Source of the DNA: a virus
Direction: 5' to 3' (one strand)
Virus record (IMG/VR): IMGVR_UViG_3300025626_000019
Span: 1-64,000 of that record
DNA: 64,000 bases
In this document: piece by piece, positions 19,279 to 27,605 of the stretch
Position numbering within the stretch: position 1 is the stretch's first letter
Layout: each line of letters starts with the position of its first letter
Notes under the pieces: model-generated
What the model was told of the DNA's origin: nothing
Database searches by the model: none
The model's input: the letters and a program-made list of their open reading frames with translations, nothing else
Program-made: the position numbers and the translations under genes

Positions 19279-20422
19279 CTGGAAAGACATTGTAAGTGGC
19301 GGTGGAGTGGGCGAAGAGTTCACTTCTATAGACAGTATGAAGCAGTACAAGATACAAGTCAATCTTGAGATACTTGAAGGTTGCTCGTATATGTGTCCCG
19401 GTTGTTTTGTGAAACGCAAAGGCAATTGGAACCCAAGATCAATCACGACGTTTCATTCATTGGCATATGAATTAAAAGATAGAGACGATATTGTACTAGA
19501 TGATATTGTAATAGGTCCGACTGACTTCTACGGCGCACAGAACTTAGAAGAGATCATCAACAACCTAAAACTTGCTGATGCTATCCTGATGATGCCAGAA
19601 GACAATAGAAACATTCAGCACAACTGTTCTATACTTGGCTCGTTATCTGAGAAAGATATAGAAAGTAAAATTAAGTCTATTGAGAACTCACCCTTGGGCA
19701 AAGTTGTTGAGGCGTGGGATGTTCAAATTGCACTAGACTTAAACCGTCTAATGAACGATCCAGAATACTTAAATGCATTAGACGAAAGAATTGAGACTTT
19801 TAAGAATAGTTCTCTGAACTTCGAAATAAGCATGGCTACTAATATCGTACAAGGAGTAGAGGACATATTGTACCCTGCTATCGATTTTGTTCGCTCAAAG
19901 TATGAAACAGTTATTGAAGTTTTGCCCTCTGTTGTCAGATCATTTAATCATAGTGCAAAGCACGGAAACAAGCTATTCGAATGGAATGACATGTTATCTC
20001 GTTTAGCTGTAGACCCACATCGTTTTAAAAATAAGTTTCATTTCCTACAAGGGGACGTATCACATAAAGCATTCCACTATTCTGTGGTAAGTATATATCA
20101 TGGTGATATGTATTTGTCTCCTTTCATATACGAAAACGCTCAGATACACACAGATGATTTTAAAGTTGATGACAGTTGGCATTGGTTGCCAGATGCAGAT
20201 ATATCTGATTACATTCTAAAAAAGAAAGATGAAGTTGTTGTATCGCAAATGGAAAAGAGTGGAGACAAGGAATGTGGAAGCTGTAAGTACCTAAACATAT
20301 GCGTGAATAGAATGGTTCCTATGATAATGGATACTGTGTTTGATGGACGTAAAGAATGCATCCTAAATAAAGATGTTATTGCTTTATTTGATGATGAGGT
20401 TTACCATGGGAATAGTTACTAA
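19265..20422 (+). CDS. Radical SAM protein A4 (GPTD-type)
   Basis: The ATG at 19,265 follows GAGGAT, overlaps A3 by 14 bases, and gives 385 residues. The rSAM motif CSYMCPGC uses C40, C44 and C47. The marker VIGPTDFYGAQN, the segment LPSVVRSFNHS and the segment YLSPFIYEN are all shared with A3. The C-terminal ECGSCKYLNICVNR, plus a Cys in GRKECILNKDV, fits an auxiliary iron-sulfur site. It is in the same operon as the other A-group genes. Confidence 0.85.
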   Translation: MLNNDWKDIVSGGGVGEEFTSIDSMKQYKIQVNLEILEGCSYMCPGCFVKRKGNWNPRSITTFHSLAYELKDRDDIVLDDIVIGPTDFYGAQNLEEIINNLKLADAILMMPEDNRNIQHNCSILGSLSEKDIESKIKSIENSPLGKVVEAWDVQIALDLNRLMNDPEYLNALDERIETFKNSSLNFEISMATNIVQGVEDILYPAIDFVRSKYETVIEVLPSVVRSFNHSAKHGNKLFEWNDMLSRLAVDPHRFKNKFHFLQGDVSHKAFHYSVVSIYHGDMYLSPFIYENAQIHTDDFKVDDSWHWLPDADISDYILKKKDEVVVSQMEKSGDKECGSCKYLNICVNRMVPMIMDTVFDGRKECILNKDVIALFDDEVYHGNSY

Positions 20423-21425
20423 CAATAGACGTTCCGCCCAAGCTGACAAGGACTTTAATCTATCCTTCTCTGAGGGACATGAAATCAAAGTACAGTTTAA
20501 TTGCGAAGTTTTATCTGGATGTGAGTTCAAGTGTAAAGGTTGTTTTGTAAACAAACTTGGCTCTAACATGGGTTCTTACGATAGATTAAACAATGCTATT
20601 GACTTATTCAACGATAATGGGTATAGAGTATCTACAATAAACATCGGACCTACTGATTTATTTGGCAACAACAACGTCATTGAATTGCTGCAGGACGAAA
20701 CGTTTCGAGAGTGTTTGAGTAAAGTTTCTACTATACAATTCGTGACGACTCTAACCAACATCTCAACAGAAGTAATTGATCTACTCAATAGTATACCTAA
20801 GATAGATGGCTTTATGTATGATGCCAACATCGCACTACAACCACCAGTAGATTGGGATTGGGTTGAGGAAAGGTTAAGCCTTCTGAATGGTTTCACAGAT
20901 GATCTAAACTATTACATGGTCTACAATATGGGCAATGATGATGAGTACAATTCTAAGGTACTTGAGATGTCAAAGTTAGTTGAAGATAGATTTGACTCAA
21001 TCCTCACGTTAAACCCATCATTCTTCCGTGCGCCTAAGAGTAAGGTGCATGCTCACTTAATTGAGAAATGGAAGAGCTACGACTTCGCAGATGATCTTAT
21101 GCCTAAGACATTTATAGACCAAGCACAGGGTGGAAGTTTAGAACTCAATTACACATACTGCAATGAAAGGTTTTTCTGGACACCATTCGTTTATGACATA
21201 GCATTAATTGGTACTGATGAGTTTCAAGTAAAAGATGAGAATGATATTGAGTCATGGACAGAAGCCAAATCGTTTCAATTTATGGAACAATTAACTTATT
21301 CTAGTGAAACGAAAAACTGTGGCTCCTGTCCTAATATGATGACATGTATTGATAAGGGTGTGCTAAGTTATATGAAGCACCATCAATTAACGCTCTGTAC
21401 GTTTCCTGGTGTAATAGCGACCTAA
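20406..21425 (+). CDS. Radical SAM protein A5 (GPTD-type)
   Basis: The ATG at 20,406 follows GATGAGG, overlaps A4 by 17 bases, and gives 339 residues. The cluster motif CEFKCKGC uses C39, C43 and C46. The marker is NIGPTDLFGNNN, followed by LNPSFFRAPKS and FWTPFVYD. The C-terminus has NCGSCPNMMTCIDK and a Cys in LTLCTFPG. It is the last gene of the + operon. Its end overlaps the end of the convergent gene by 39 bases. A CCTAAG-AATGTT-CTTGGG hairpin at 21,421-21,438 sits on its stop codon and may end transcription from either side. Confidence 0.85.
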   Translation: MGIVTNNRRSAQADKDFNLSFSEGHEIKVQFNCEVLSGCEFKCKGCFVNKLGSNMGSYDRLNNAIDLFNDNGYRVSTINIGPTDLFGNNNVIELLQDETFRECLSKVSTIQFVTTLTNISTEVIDLLNSIPKIDGFMYDANIALQPPVDWDWVEERLSLLNGFTDDLNYYMVYNMGNDDEYNSKVLEMSKLVEDRFDSILTLNPSFFRAPKSKVHAHLIEKWKSYDFADDLMPKTFIDQAQGGSLELNYTYCNERFFWTPFVYDIALIGTDEFQVKDENDIESWTEAKSFQFMEQLTYSSETKNCGSCPNMMTCIDKGVLSYMKHHQLTLCTFPGVIAT

Positions 21426-22100
21426 GAATGTTCTTGGGAATGAATCGTTAATTTTACCCCATTGCTCCAAGCTATCTACGAATATGTTCTTAAAAGAAAC
21501 ATCAACATCTTCCATTGGATAAATCGCCATTAGGTCATTTCCATAATTCAGTCGAACTTCGTATGGCTCATCTTTCAGAGGAAACAATAAGAATACGTTA
21601 ATCGCATGTTGATCGTAGAAGTTAAGAACTCCCGGTGCTACAAGTATTCCATGTTTACGCAAATCTTCGCTATAATGAAACTCACAGTTCATAAAGTCCA
21701 CACGCTTCTTAGTTTTTAAATACCAAGGCGCTTCAATTTTTAGCACAGCATATCCTGGGTAAAGATCATCACCATATTGTCTTTGCTCGTGCATACCAGT
21801 ACCAACTTGATGCGAGTGCAATGGGCTTGCGGATGAAACTTTCCCATCAGGTGTTACCCTAAAAATCATGTCAGACCACAACTTCATTACAATAGCTTTT
21901 TGCATGTATTGGGTAATGCCAGGGCAAGCTTTTACAGTAGGGGTTGGAACCATAATGCCAGACTTGGAGTTATAGACAGTGTACATCGTAACCAAGTTCT
22001 TCCACCACGATGGCTTTCTACTCTTAGATGTCCATTTAAAATTTGCAAAAACACTTTTATCATAAGTGTACGCTTCAATCTCTAGTTTTTTTCTTCTCAT
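21387..22100 (-). CDS. Unknown protein, DUF6065-like, last gene of the - rSAM operon
   Basis: About 237 residues. The start is placed at the ATG at 22,100 after AGGA; a TTG six bases upstream is possible. The block KACPGITQYMQKAIVMKLW, then VLKIEAPWYLKTKK and VLNFYDQHAINVFLLFP, resembles the phage DUF6065 family from memory; this is a tentative match. It overlaps the end of rSAM B4 and is convergent with rSAM A5. Its place in the - operon suggests a role linked to the rSAM proteins, but no catalytic motif is evident. Confidence 0.75.
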   Translation of the reverse strand: MRRKKLEIEAYTYDKSVFANFKWTSKSRKPSWWKNLVTMYTVYNSKSGIMVPTPTVKACPGITQYMQKAIVMKLWSDMIFRVTPDGKVSSASPLHSHQVGTGMHEQRQYGDDLYPGYAVLKIEAPWYLKTKKRVDFMNCEFHYSEDLRKHGILVAPGVLNFYDQHAINVFLLFPLKDEPYEVRLNYGNDLMAIYPMEDVDVSFKNIFVDSLEQWGKINDSFPRTFLGRYYTRKRTER

Positions 22101-23157
22101 AATCAAATCCTGTAATTAAGTTTTGTCCAGTTTTTTCCATATAATTAAACCACATTCTCATGATGCAGTCAGGTAAGTCTCGTTCTCTATTCTTCCAGTC
22201 CCATTGAGTGTAACATCTAAAGCCACATTTATTCCACCACTTACATGATAAACAACCGTTCTCATCCATATAAGCTTGCATCATGCCAGCATTATCTTTT
22301 GGCTTGTACTCAGTGTTGAAATCACGTTGATCATATCTATCCCATCTACAATTAGATGTAGAGTTGTCAGGAAAGATAGTAACCTTATTTAGCGCTAGGC
22401 AATGCATGTGATTTGATTCATTGTAGATCAAATCTTTGATTGGGTTGATATCTGGGTAGTTGTGATATACGAATTTAAGGAACTCAAGATATTCGCTATC
22501 TGAGGGGATCATATAATCGAAGCCACGATCTGGAATGTAATCATCAAAGTAAAAGTTGTCGAACTTCTCGTACAAGTAATGAAAATACTCATCATCGTCA
22601 GCCATGAATTTTCTGATGCTCAGCGTAGTGGCAACCATATTGATCGATGTAATGTAATCAGCGAAGTATTCGATGTTCTTAGCATACGGACCTTTCGTAG
22701 GTCTACCATCAAAGTCATATGAGCAAATAATGTGAGATGGTATGTCTATGGCGTTTAGATCATCAAGCAACTTCTGTACCAATTCTCTTTTCGAGAACTG
22801 AAATGAAGTAACCCAAACTACTTTAATGTTTTGTTTGTGTTCATCGTAAATCTTTTTAATTTCTACTAGAAAGTCATAATAAACCTCGTATGCCCAATCG
22901 GAAATACGATCTTGAAACAACTCACCGCCAAGCATATTGATCTGTATGACATCGGCTCTATTCTTCATTTTAATAACATGTTCTTCAACCAAAGGTATCT
23001 TAGAGAAGATTTCTTCCCTTGACAAACCTACGGTAGACTTCTTGTCGTGGTGGCAAAACGAACAGTTAAGATGACAGTTTTCAAACAACGTCATCTCTAT
23101 CTCTGCTATGTCTGGTCGCTTGCTTTCCAGAAGTTGTTTTGTTATTTCAAAGTCCAA
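22075..23157 (-). CDS. Radical SAM / SPASM-like protein B4
   Basis: There is no ATG in a sensible place: the first in-frame ATG falls just before the cluster motif. A TTG at 23,157 preceded by AGAGGA is proposed, giving 360 residues; the open frame extends to 23,214. The motif CHLNCSFC uses C28, C32 and C35 from that start. A canonical GGE follows (MLGGELF). The C-terminal C-rich part (NGCLSCKWWNKCGFRCYTQ, plus further Cys) is SPASM-like, indicating auxiliary clusters. It overlaps the preceding and following genes, as in a coupled operon. Confidence 0.8.
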   Translation of the reverse strand: MDFEITKQLLESKRPDIAEIEMTLFENCHLNCSFCHHDKKSTVGLSREEIFSKIPLVEEHVIKMKNRADVIQINMLGGELFQDRISDWAYEVYYDFLVEIKKIYDEHKQNIKVVWVTSFQFSKRELVQKLLDDLNAIDIPSHIICSYDFDGRPTKGPYAKNIEYFADYITSINMVATTLSIRKFMADDDEYFHYLYEKFDNFYFDDYIPDRGFDYMIPSDSEYLEFLKFVYHNYPDINPIKDLIYNESNHMHCLALNKVTIFPDNSTSNCRWDRYDQRDFNTEYKPKDNAGMMQAYMDENGCLSCKWWNKCGFRCYTQWDWKNRERDLPDCIMRMWFNYMEKTGQNLITGFDYEKKKTRD

Positions 23158-23545
23158 ATAACATTTCCTCTTTGTAGTATTCGTAGATGTCAGGAACCAT
23201 ACCAAGTTTCTCATTGAAGTCTAGTTGGTGTAATATCTCATCATAGGTTTCTTTGTCTTGCCAGTAAGGCACGAAATGCGGATCATTATTGAATAACAAT
23301 TCTGGATCGTTAAGTGCATCGAAGAAGGGTTCGTTGAAGTCTCTATTGAGCCAATGGGCATAACATATCGCAACCACATATGATTTGGCTGGATAAATCC
23401 ATTCGTCTACATATTCTCTAAAGTGCTGTAGAGCAAACTCAACTACCAAGTCGGGTTGCCAATTAATCTCAACATCAGTCAAGTCATCTTTGAATAAAGA
23501 TGCTGTCAAATGATATGCGCTTTGTCTAGCTTTCCATTCTTTCAT
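23147..23545 (-). CDS. Unknown protein between rSAM B3 and B4
   Basis: The ATG at 23,545 lies in the last codons of rSAM B3 and gives 132 residues. An upstream ATG at 23,572 would give 141, and the choice is uncertain. It is acidic and Trp/Tyr-rich (WQPDLVVEFALQHFREYVDEW, DPHFVPYWQDKETYDEIL) with no Cys cluster. It does not look like a standard RRE/PqqD protein, so no function is assigned. Overlap on both sides implies co-translation with the two rSAM proteins. Confidence 0.7.
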   Translation of the reverse strand: MKEWKARQSAYHLTASLFKDDLTDVEINWQPDLVVEFALQHFREYVDEWIYPAKSYVVAICYAHWLNRDFNEPFFDALNDPELLFNNDPHFVPYWQDKETYDEILHQLDFNEKLGMVPDIYEYYKEEMLFGL

Positions 23546-24482
23546 AATATTCCAACAATCCTTTGTATCCATTACAACTATTAGTCAAATCTTTAACATA
23601 TCGGTAATGTTCTGTTAAACAATTGCCATAATATGTACACGTTTTGCATATTTCGCTAAGATTTTTCTCAGGTTCTTCTCTAGCCCACTTCTTGTATTCA
23701 TAATATGTTTTGTATTCTTTGAAGTATTCCTTATCATATTTATCGAACTCAAGCACACCAAATTTACCAGATGGGGTGATATAGACGTGATCATTACTAA
23801 ATGCATCATACTCTTTATATATACTTCGCCATATATTATCAATATTCTGGAAGTTAAAGTTCTTCTCTGTCTTTGCTTCATCAAACTTAATAACAAAATC
23901 TTCGAAGTCTTTGTGCGTTACAGGATGTGCGTTCGCTTGGTTAATTAAGTCTTTGTGTGTTACAGGGTGTGCGTTCGCTTGGTTAATTGAATATGGTTTA
24001 ATCTCTACTGACTTGATGTTAGACACCATGTTTAGTGTAAATATCATAAATTCAACATCCATCTCCAATACCTTCGGACTAGCCAAGATTAGAACAGACA
24101 AGTCTTTGTTTGCGTTCATCATGTTGTTTAGGACATGCTGTTCTTTCTCCCTTGCACTAAAGTCATAAGACACAGATAAAGTGATATCATCGTCTCGAAA
24201 GAAGTCTGGAAACGCAGAAAGGTTTGTGTTGATGTTTATATCACCCTTATAATATTTACGTATCTTTTCTTTTATAGCATAAAAATAATCTGATGTCAAT
24301 AGACCAATTTCCCCACCATATAGATCGACGTGTCCAATAGGATCATCTATCTGACCCAATGAATGGTCTAACCATAACGGTGTTATCTTGTGCCTGTCGT
24401 TTAACTGTTCGGGCGTCAAGTAACAAAAATCACAACTGAAGTTGCAATAGTATGTGGGATTAATTGATAGATTCATCAACAT
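23526..24482 (-). CDS. Radical SAM protein B3, with internal 14-residue duplication
   Basis: A protein of 318 residues; ATG at 24,482 after GGTGA. The motif YCNFSCDFCY uses C13, C17 and C20. A GGE motif follows (LYGGEIG). The C-terminus has CKTCTYYGNC plus a Cys in LTNSCNGYKG, an auxiliary-cluster-like pattern. The segment INQANAHPVTHKD occurs twice in a row because of a 42-base in-frame tandem duplication at 23,905-23,988 whose copies differ at two bases. The true protein may therefore be 14 residues shorter. Substrate unknown. Confidence 0.8.
   Translation of the reverse strand: MLMNLSINPTYYCNFSCDFCYLTPEQLNDRHKITPLWLDHSLGQIDDPIGHVDLYGGEIGLLTSDYFYAIKEKIRKYYKGDININTNLSAFPDFFRDDDITLSVSYDFSAREKEQHVLNNMMNANKDLSVLILASPKVLEMDVEFMIFTLNMVSNIKSVEIKPYSINQANAHPVTHKDLINQANAHPVTHKDFEDFVIKFDEAKTEKNFNFQNIDNIWRSIYKEYDAFSNDHVYITPSGKFGVLEFDKYDKEYFKEYKTYYEYKKWAREEPEKNLSEICKTCTYYGNCLTEHYRYVKDLTNSCNGYKGLLEYYERMES
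23905..23988 (-). repeat. Imperfect in-frame tandem duplication, 42-base period, in rSAM B3
   Basis: The two units begin AAGTCTTTGTGCGTTACAGG and AAGTCTTTGTGTGTTACAGG. They differ at two bases and insert 14 residues. Confidence 0.85.
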
Positions 24483-25497
24483 AAGGCGTCACCATATCAG
24501 GACTCATTCCATTCGTAGCAAGTATTCTTGGAGCAAGTGTTTTCATTCTACGACAATGTTCTTCAACAGTGCCTTCTCTTTTCATATCACGCACAGTCTT
24601 CTTACAACCATTGCAAATTTCAAACATTGGACATGTATAACAAGCCATCTTCATTGTTTGGATGTGAGGATCATTCGCTAGTGGCGTCTGCATCTCACCA
24701 TTCATTTCTTCTTCAAAGTCGATGGGGTAATCCATATCATCAGCAAAAGAACCACATGAGTAGTAATCACCACCTGGGTTGAATGCACGAATACCACTGT
24801 CACACAGTCTATTTTGTGGACAAGAGGTTGAGTAACCTTTAAGACGTTTCATCATCTGCTTTGTATTGAACTCGTGTTCAGCCAATCCACGATCATATAT
24901 CTCAAGATATGTTTCATAAATCTTACTTAACTGATAGGTACTGCCTTGGACACCAGATGCCATAGCATAATTTAGCTTACACTCCACACCCATTTCTTTG
25001 GCAAGTTCAACGTTCTTGATAGCAAGGTGAGCATTTTCATCTACAATAACAGAAATGAAGTCTGGGCGTTCGCCAGTGTGCTTTAACATAGCATTAGACA
25101 CCATCCAGAAATCTTTCTCAGTGAATTCTGAATAATCACCTTTTAATCTACCACCCCCATATTGAAATGATGTTGCACATCCAAACCTTTCATTCTTGAA
25201 GATAGGAAGCCACTTCTCTGGTCTCATTAAGAAAGGCCAAAGGTTAGATGTAAAGCTGATAGATGCTGGGTAATCATGTTCGTTAAGATGATCAATCAGT
25301 TCTTGGTAATACTCTGGCTTAACCATAAGTGGATCACCACCATTAACGATAATAGTATTCGTATCTGGATATCTCTTAAGGAATTTGTATATGTACTCTA
25401 AGTCCAACAGCCCAACTTCATTAGGGTCAATATCAGTAGAAGAACAAAACGTACACTTGAAATTACATGCTTCGGTGGGTTTAATAATTAAATCCAT
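24460..25497 (-). CDS. Radical SAM / SPASM-like protein B2
   Basis: A protein of 345 residues; its ATG overlaps the end of B1 (ATGGATTTAA). The motif ACNFKCTFCSS uses C11, C15 and C18. A GGDP variant of the SAM-binding motif follows (IVNGGDPLMV). The C-terminal half has CPQNRLCDSGIRAFNPGGDY, YYSCGSFADD, and ACYTCPMFEICNGCKK with a later HC. This is a SPASM-type arrangement for two auxiliary clusters, as in anaerobic sulfatase maturases and peptide maturases. It is in the - operon with B1, B3 and B4. Confidence 0.85.
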   Translation of the reverse strand: MDLIIKPTEACNFKCTFCSSTDIDPNEVGLLDLEYIYKFLKRYPDTNTIIVNGGDPLMVKPEYYQELIDHLNEHDYPASISFTSNLWPFLMRPEKWLPIFKNERFGCATSFQYGGGRLKGDYSEFTEKDFWMVSNAMLKHTGERPDFISVIVDENAHLAIKNVELAKEMGVECKLNYAMASGVQGSTYQLSKIYETYLEIYDRGLAEHEFNTKQMMKRLKGYSTSCPQNRLCDSGIRAFNPGGDYYSCGSFADDMDYPIDFEEEMNGEMQTPLANDPHIQTMKMACYTCPMFEICNGCKKTVRDMKREGTVEEHCRRMKTLAPRILATNGMSPDMVTPYVDESIN

Positions 25498-26516
25498 CCT
25501 TTTTCTCCCGCTAGTTTTAGCATTAGAGTTTTAGGGGCTGGGCAAACATCTTCCATCCATTGTAACTGATGACAATCAGAATGGCAATAGATAAACACAG
25601 GGCAGTCATAACACCTTGGATCACGATCATGCGTCTCACATGAAATGATCTCCATACGTTTTGGGCTTTCACGCACAGTCTTTGCTGGCATGCTGATATC
25701 ACCATACCATTGAGTGGGCGCAGTATTAGGACAACCTGCTACAGTACCATCGGCATTGATGGTGTGTATCTTTTGTTCGCAATCTCTACAGAACGTACCA
25801 TTAAAGAATTGACCTTTGCTAAACTTGTCATACACAGAATTAAGAAAGTTATTCTCAATAGGGTGGTCTTTAGTTGTCTCGTGCATCTTCATCCAAAAGG
25901 CATCAAGCTCAGAGTTATGTGGAAAGATTTCTGTATTGATTGTTGCATTACCATCGTGTGTAAGGCGCTCATAACTAATAGTACCAATGCCTAAAGAGTG
26001 CATATAATCTGCAATCTCAAGTGGTTCCATTGCAACAACGTCTTTAGATACTGAGATAAAGCATTGGATATAACAACCTTCTGCAACTAAACGCTTTACA
26101 TTATCTTCCCAAAGCTGTCTTTGCTTTTCGTTTGCAAAACGAATATTAGGGTCCCATGATGTACCGATAGAACCAGAGTCTAATACTTTAAGAAACTCAA
26201 CACGTTCGTCAGTTAGCTTATACGTAAGATTTGTCGTGATGCCGTGTGTACATTTATCACCCCAATGGTCTTTCGTAACATTATAGAAATGCCACAGGTC
26301 TTTCATTGGCGCAAGCAGAGGCTCACCACCATGATACTCAAAGTGAATGTGGTTTGACCCATCGTCTAGTTCGTTACACCACTTAGCTGTCTTGTCTGCA
26401 TCGAAGTAAATTTTACGCCCATTGATACCAGAGGTAAAACAGTGAGCGCAGTTCAGATTACAAGTTTCAGTGGTCTTGACGTATACGATTAAGTGTTTCT
26501 GTGTCGTGAATGCCAT
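25488..26516 (-). CDS. Radical SAM / SPASM-domain protein B1 (anSME-like)
   Basis: A protein of 342 residues. The motif TCNLNCAHCF uses C19, C23 and C26. The canonical FEYHGGEPLL lies at residues 59-68. The C-terminal SPASM region includes CRDCEQKIHTINADGTVAGC and RCYDCPVFIYCHSDCHQLQW. This is the most canonical of the nine rSAMs and closest in style to anaerobic sulfatase-maturating and RiPP-maturating enzymes, which oxidise Cys, Ser or other side chains in proteins. Its start lies 50 bases inside the end of the cupin gene. Confidence 0.88.
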   Translation of the reverse strand: MAFTTQKHLIVYVKTTETCNLNCAHCFTSGINGRKIYFDADKTAKWCNELDDGSNHIHFEYHGGEPLLAPMKDLWHFYNVTKDHWGDKCTHGITTNLTYKLTDERVEFLKVLDSGSIGTSWDPNIRFANEKQRQLWEDNVKRLVAEGCYIQCFISVSKDVVAMEPLEIADYMHSLGIGTISYERLTHDGNATINTEIFPHNSELDAFWMKMHETTKDHPIENNFLNSVYDKFSKGQFFNGTFCRDCEQKIHTINADGTVAGCPNTAPTQWYGDISMPAKTVRESPKRMEIISCETHDRDPRCYDCPVFIYCHSDCHQLQWMEDVCPAPKTLMLKLAGEKGWI

Positions 26517-26928
26517 GTGATATCATCAATGCCTTTTCATAATTTAACGCTCTATGCGGTGTTCCAGATGGTATTAAAACTGTATCGCCTTTTTTTAATA
26601 CAACCTCTTTGCCTTCAACTTCCATAATCTTTGTGCCAGCAAGACATTCGATAAGAACATCTACAGGGTCTGTGTGGACATCAAATGATGCACCATTCTT
26701 TTGATTGTAAAAGGCATGGACAGTTCCTTGTACAAAGATTAACGTTTCTATTTGCTCGACTTTAATAGTTTTGCTTTCAGACAACAACCTAGCTACAGTC
26801 CCAACATATGAGATGAAGTCAGTCTGTTCTAAGTAGTGTTGATTACCATCTTCGTCTATATAAGAAACATCGTGGTTATCAAAACACGTTTCTGTAAGAA
26901 GGAAGTTTTCAAAGTCGAGAAATGTCAT
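26467..26928 (-). CDS. Cupin-domain protein, first gene of the - rSAM operon
   Basis: A protein of 153 residues. The conserved cupin core is visible as DVHTDPVDVLIECLAGTK, then VVLKKGDTVLIPSGTPHRAL, with metal-ligand-type His residues in both blocks. Cupins of this sort may bind a metal and act as a dioxygenase, isomerase or small-molecule binder. It heads the operon just downstream of an overlapping sigma70-like and late promoter. A role in providing or processing the rSAM product is possible but unproven. Confidence 0.8.
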   Translation of the reverse strand: MTFLDFENFLLTETCFDNHDVSYIDEDGNQHYLEQTDFISYVGTVARLLSESKTIKVEQIETLIFVQGTVHAFYNQKNGASFDVHTDPVDVLIECLAGTKIMEVEGKEVVLKKGDTVLIPSGTPHRALNYEKALMISHGIHDTETLNRIRQDH

Positions 26929-26953
26929 AGTCCTTGCCCATATTATATAATTG

Positions 26954-26961
26954 TATTTATA
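26954..26961 (-). promoter_or_regulatory. Late promoter TATAAATA on the - strand
   Basis: TATTTATA on the + strand reads TATAAATA on the minus strand, 26 bases before the cupin start. It overlaps a sigma70-type -10 element, so the - rSAM operon may be used both early and late. Confidence 0.6.
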
Positions 26962-26987
26962 CTACCATATTTAACTCAAAATGTCAA
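26959..26987 (-). promoter_or_regulatory. Sigma70-type promoter of the - rSAM operon
   Basis: On the minus strand TTGACA (26,987-26,982) is followed after 17 bases by TAGTAT (26,964-26,959). The -35 is consensus and the -10 is near-consensus. It directs transcription into the cupin gene and the four rSAM genes behind it. Confidence 0.7.
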
Positions 26988-27000
26988 CTCAAAGATTCGT

Positions 27001-27008
27001 TATAAATA
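27001..27008 (+). promoter_or_regulatory. Late promoter TATAAATA
   Basis: An exact octamer 28 bases before the ATG of the 2OG oxygenase. It is divergent from the - operon promoter about 40 bases away. Confidence 0.65.
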
Positions 27009-27035
27009 GTATCATATATCATGAGGAGATTGAAT

Positions 27036-27605
27036 ATGGAAATGACACCACGTTGGCCTACTATGTTTGGTCAGGGGAAATTTGAAGTTGACGGATTATT
27101 TGAATACCTATTTACAAACTACGACTTAAACGATCCAGTCGGTGATGTAGATGGTGGTAATATATTTAACGACACTTCCGAAATGATGGACAAGTTTAGG
27201 TCTGTTGTTCACATTAAATTTAATGAGTACCTTACAAACACAATCGGCAAGACCATTGAAGATTTCGGTGATCACGAAATGAAAGCATGGATTACTGGTC
27301 ACGGTAAAGATTACAGTATGACAATTCACAATCATTCTGGTGCGCACATATCAGCGGTATTTTACGTTTTGGCTGAAGATAAGTATTCTGGTGGTTCTAT
27401 TGTATTCACTGATCCAAGAGCAAACGCAAACCGTGGATACGATACTTCGTTTGAACAATTATTTGCACAACATGAACACATACCAGAAACTGGTGATTAT
27501 CTAATCTTCCCTTCTTTTAACTACCACCACGTAAATCCTTATTATTCTGAATTTAGGATATGCATCCCAGTTGACTTGTATTTGTACAGCAACAACGACG
27601 TATAA
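27036..27605 (+). CDS. Putative 2OG-Fe(II) oxygenase
   Basis: The ATG at 27,036 follows GAGGAG, giving 189 residues; an earlier in-frame ATG overlaps the ribosome-binding site. The core HNHSGAHISAVFYVL, then SGGSIVFTDPR, then GDYLIFPSFNYHHVNPYY and RICIPVDL matches the putative 2OG-Fe(II) oxygenase family common in marine T4-like phages. Iron-binding His residues and the 2OG-binding Arg are present. Such enzymes hydroxylate proteins or nucleic acids. It is adjacent to and divergent from the rSAM operon under a late promoter, so virion-protein hydroxylation is plausible but unproven. Confidence 0.82.
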   Translation: MEMTPRWPTMFGQGKFEVDGLFEYLFTNYDLNDPVGDVDGGNIFNDTSEMMDKFRSVVHIKFNEYLTNTIGKTIEDFGDHEMKAWITGHGKDYSMTIHNHSGAHISAVFYVLAEDKYSGGSIVFTDPRANANRGYDTSFEQLFAQHEHIPETGDYLIFPSFNYHHVNPYYSEFRICIPVDLYLYSNNDV

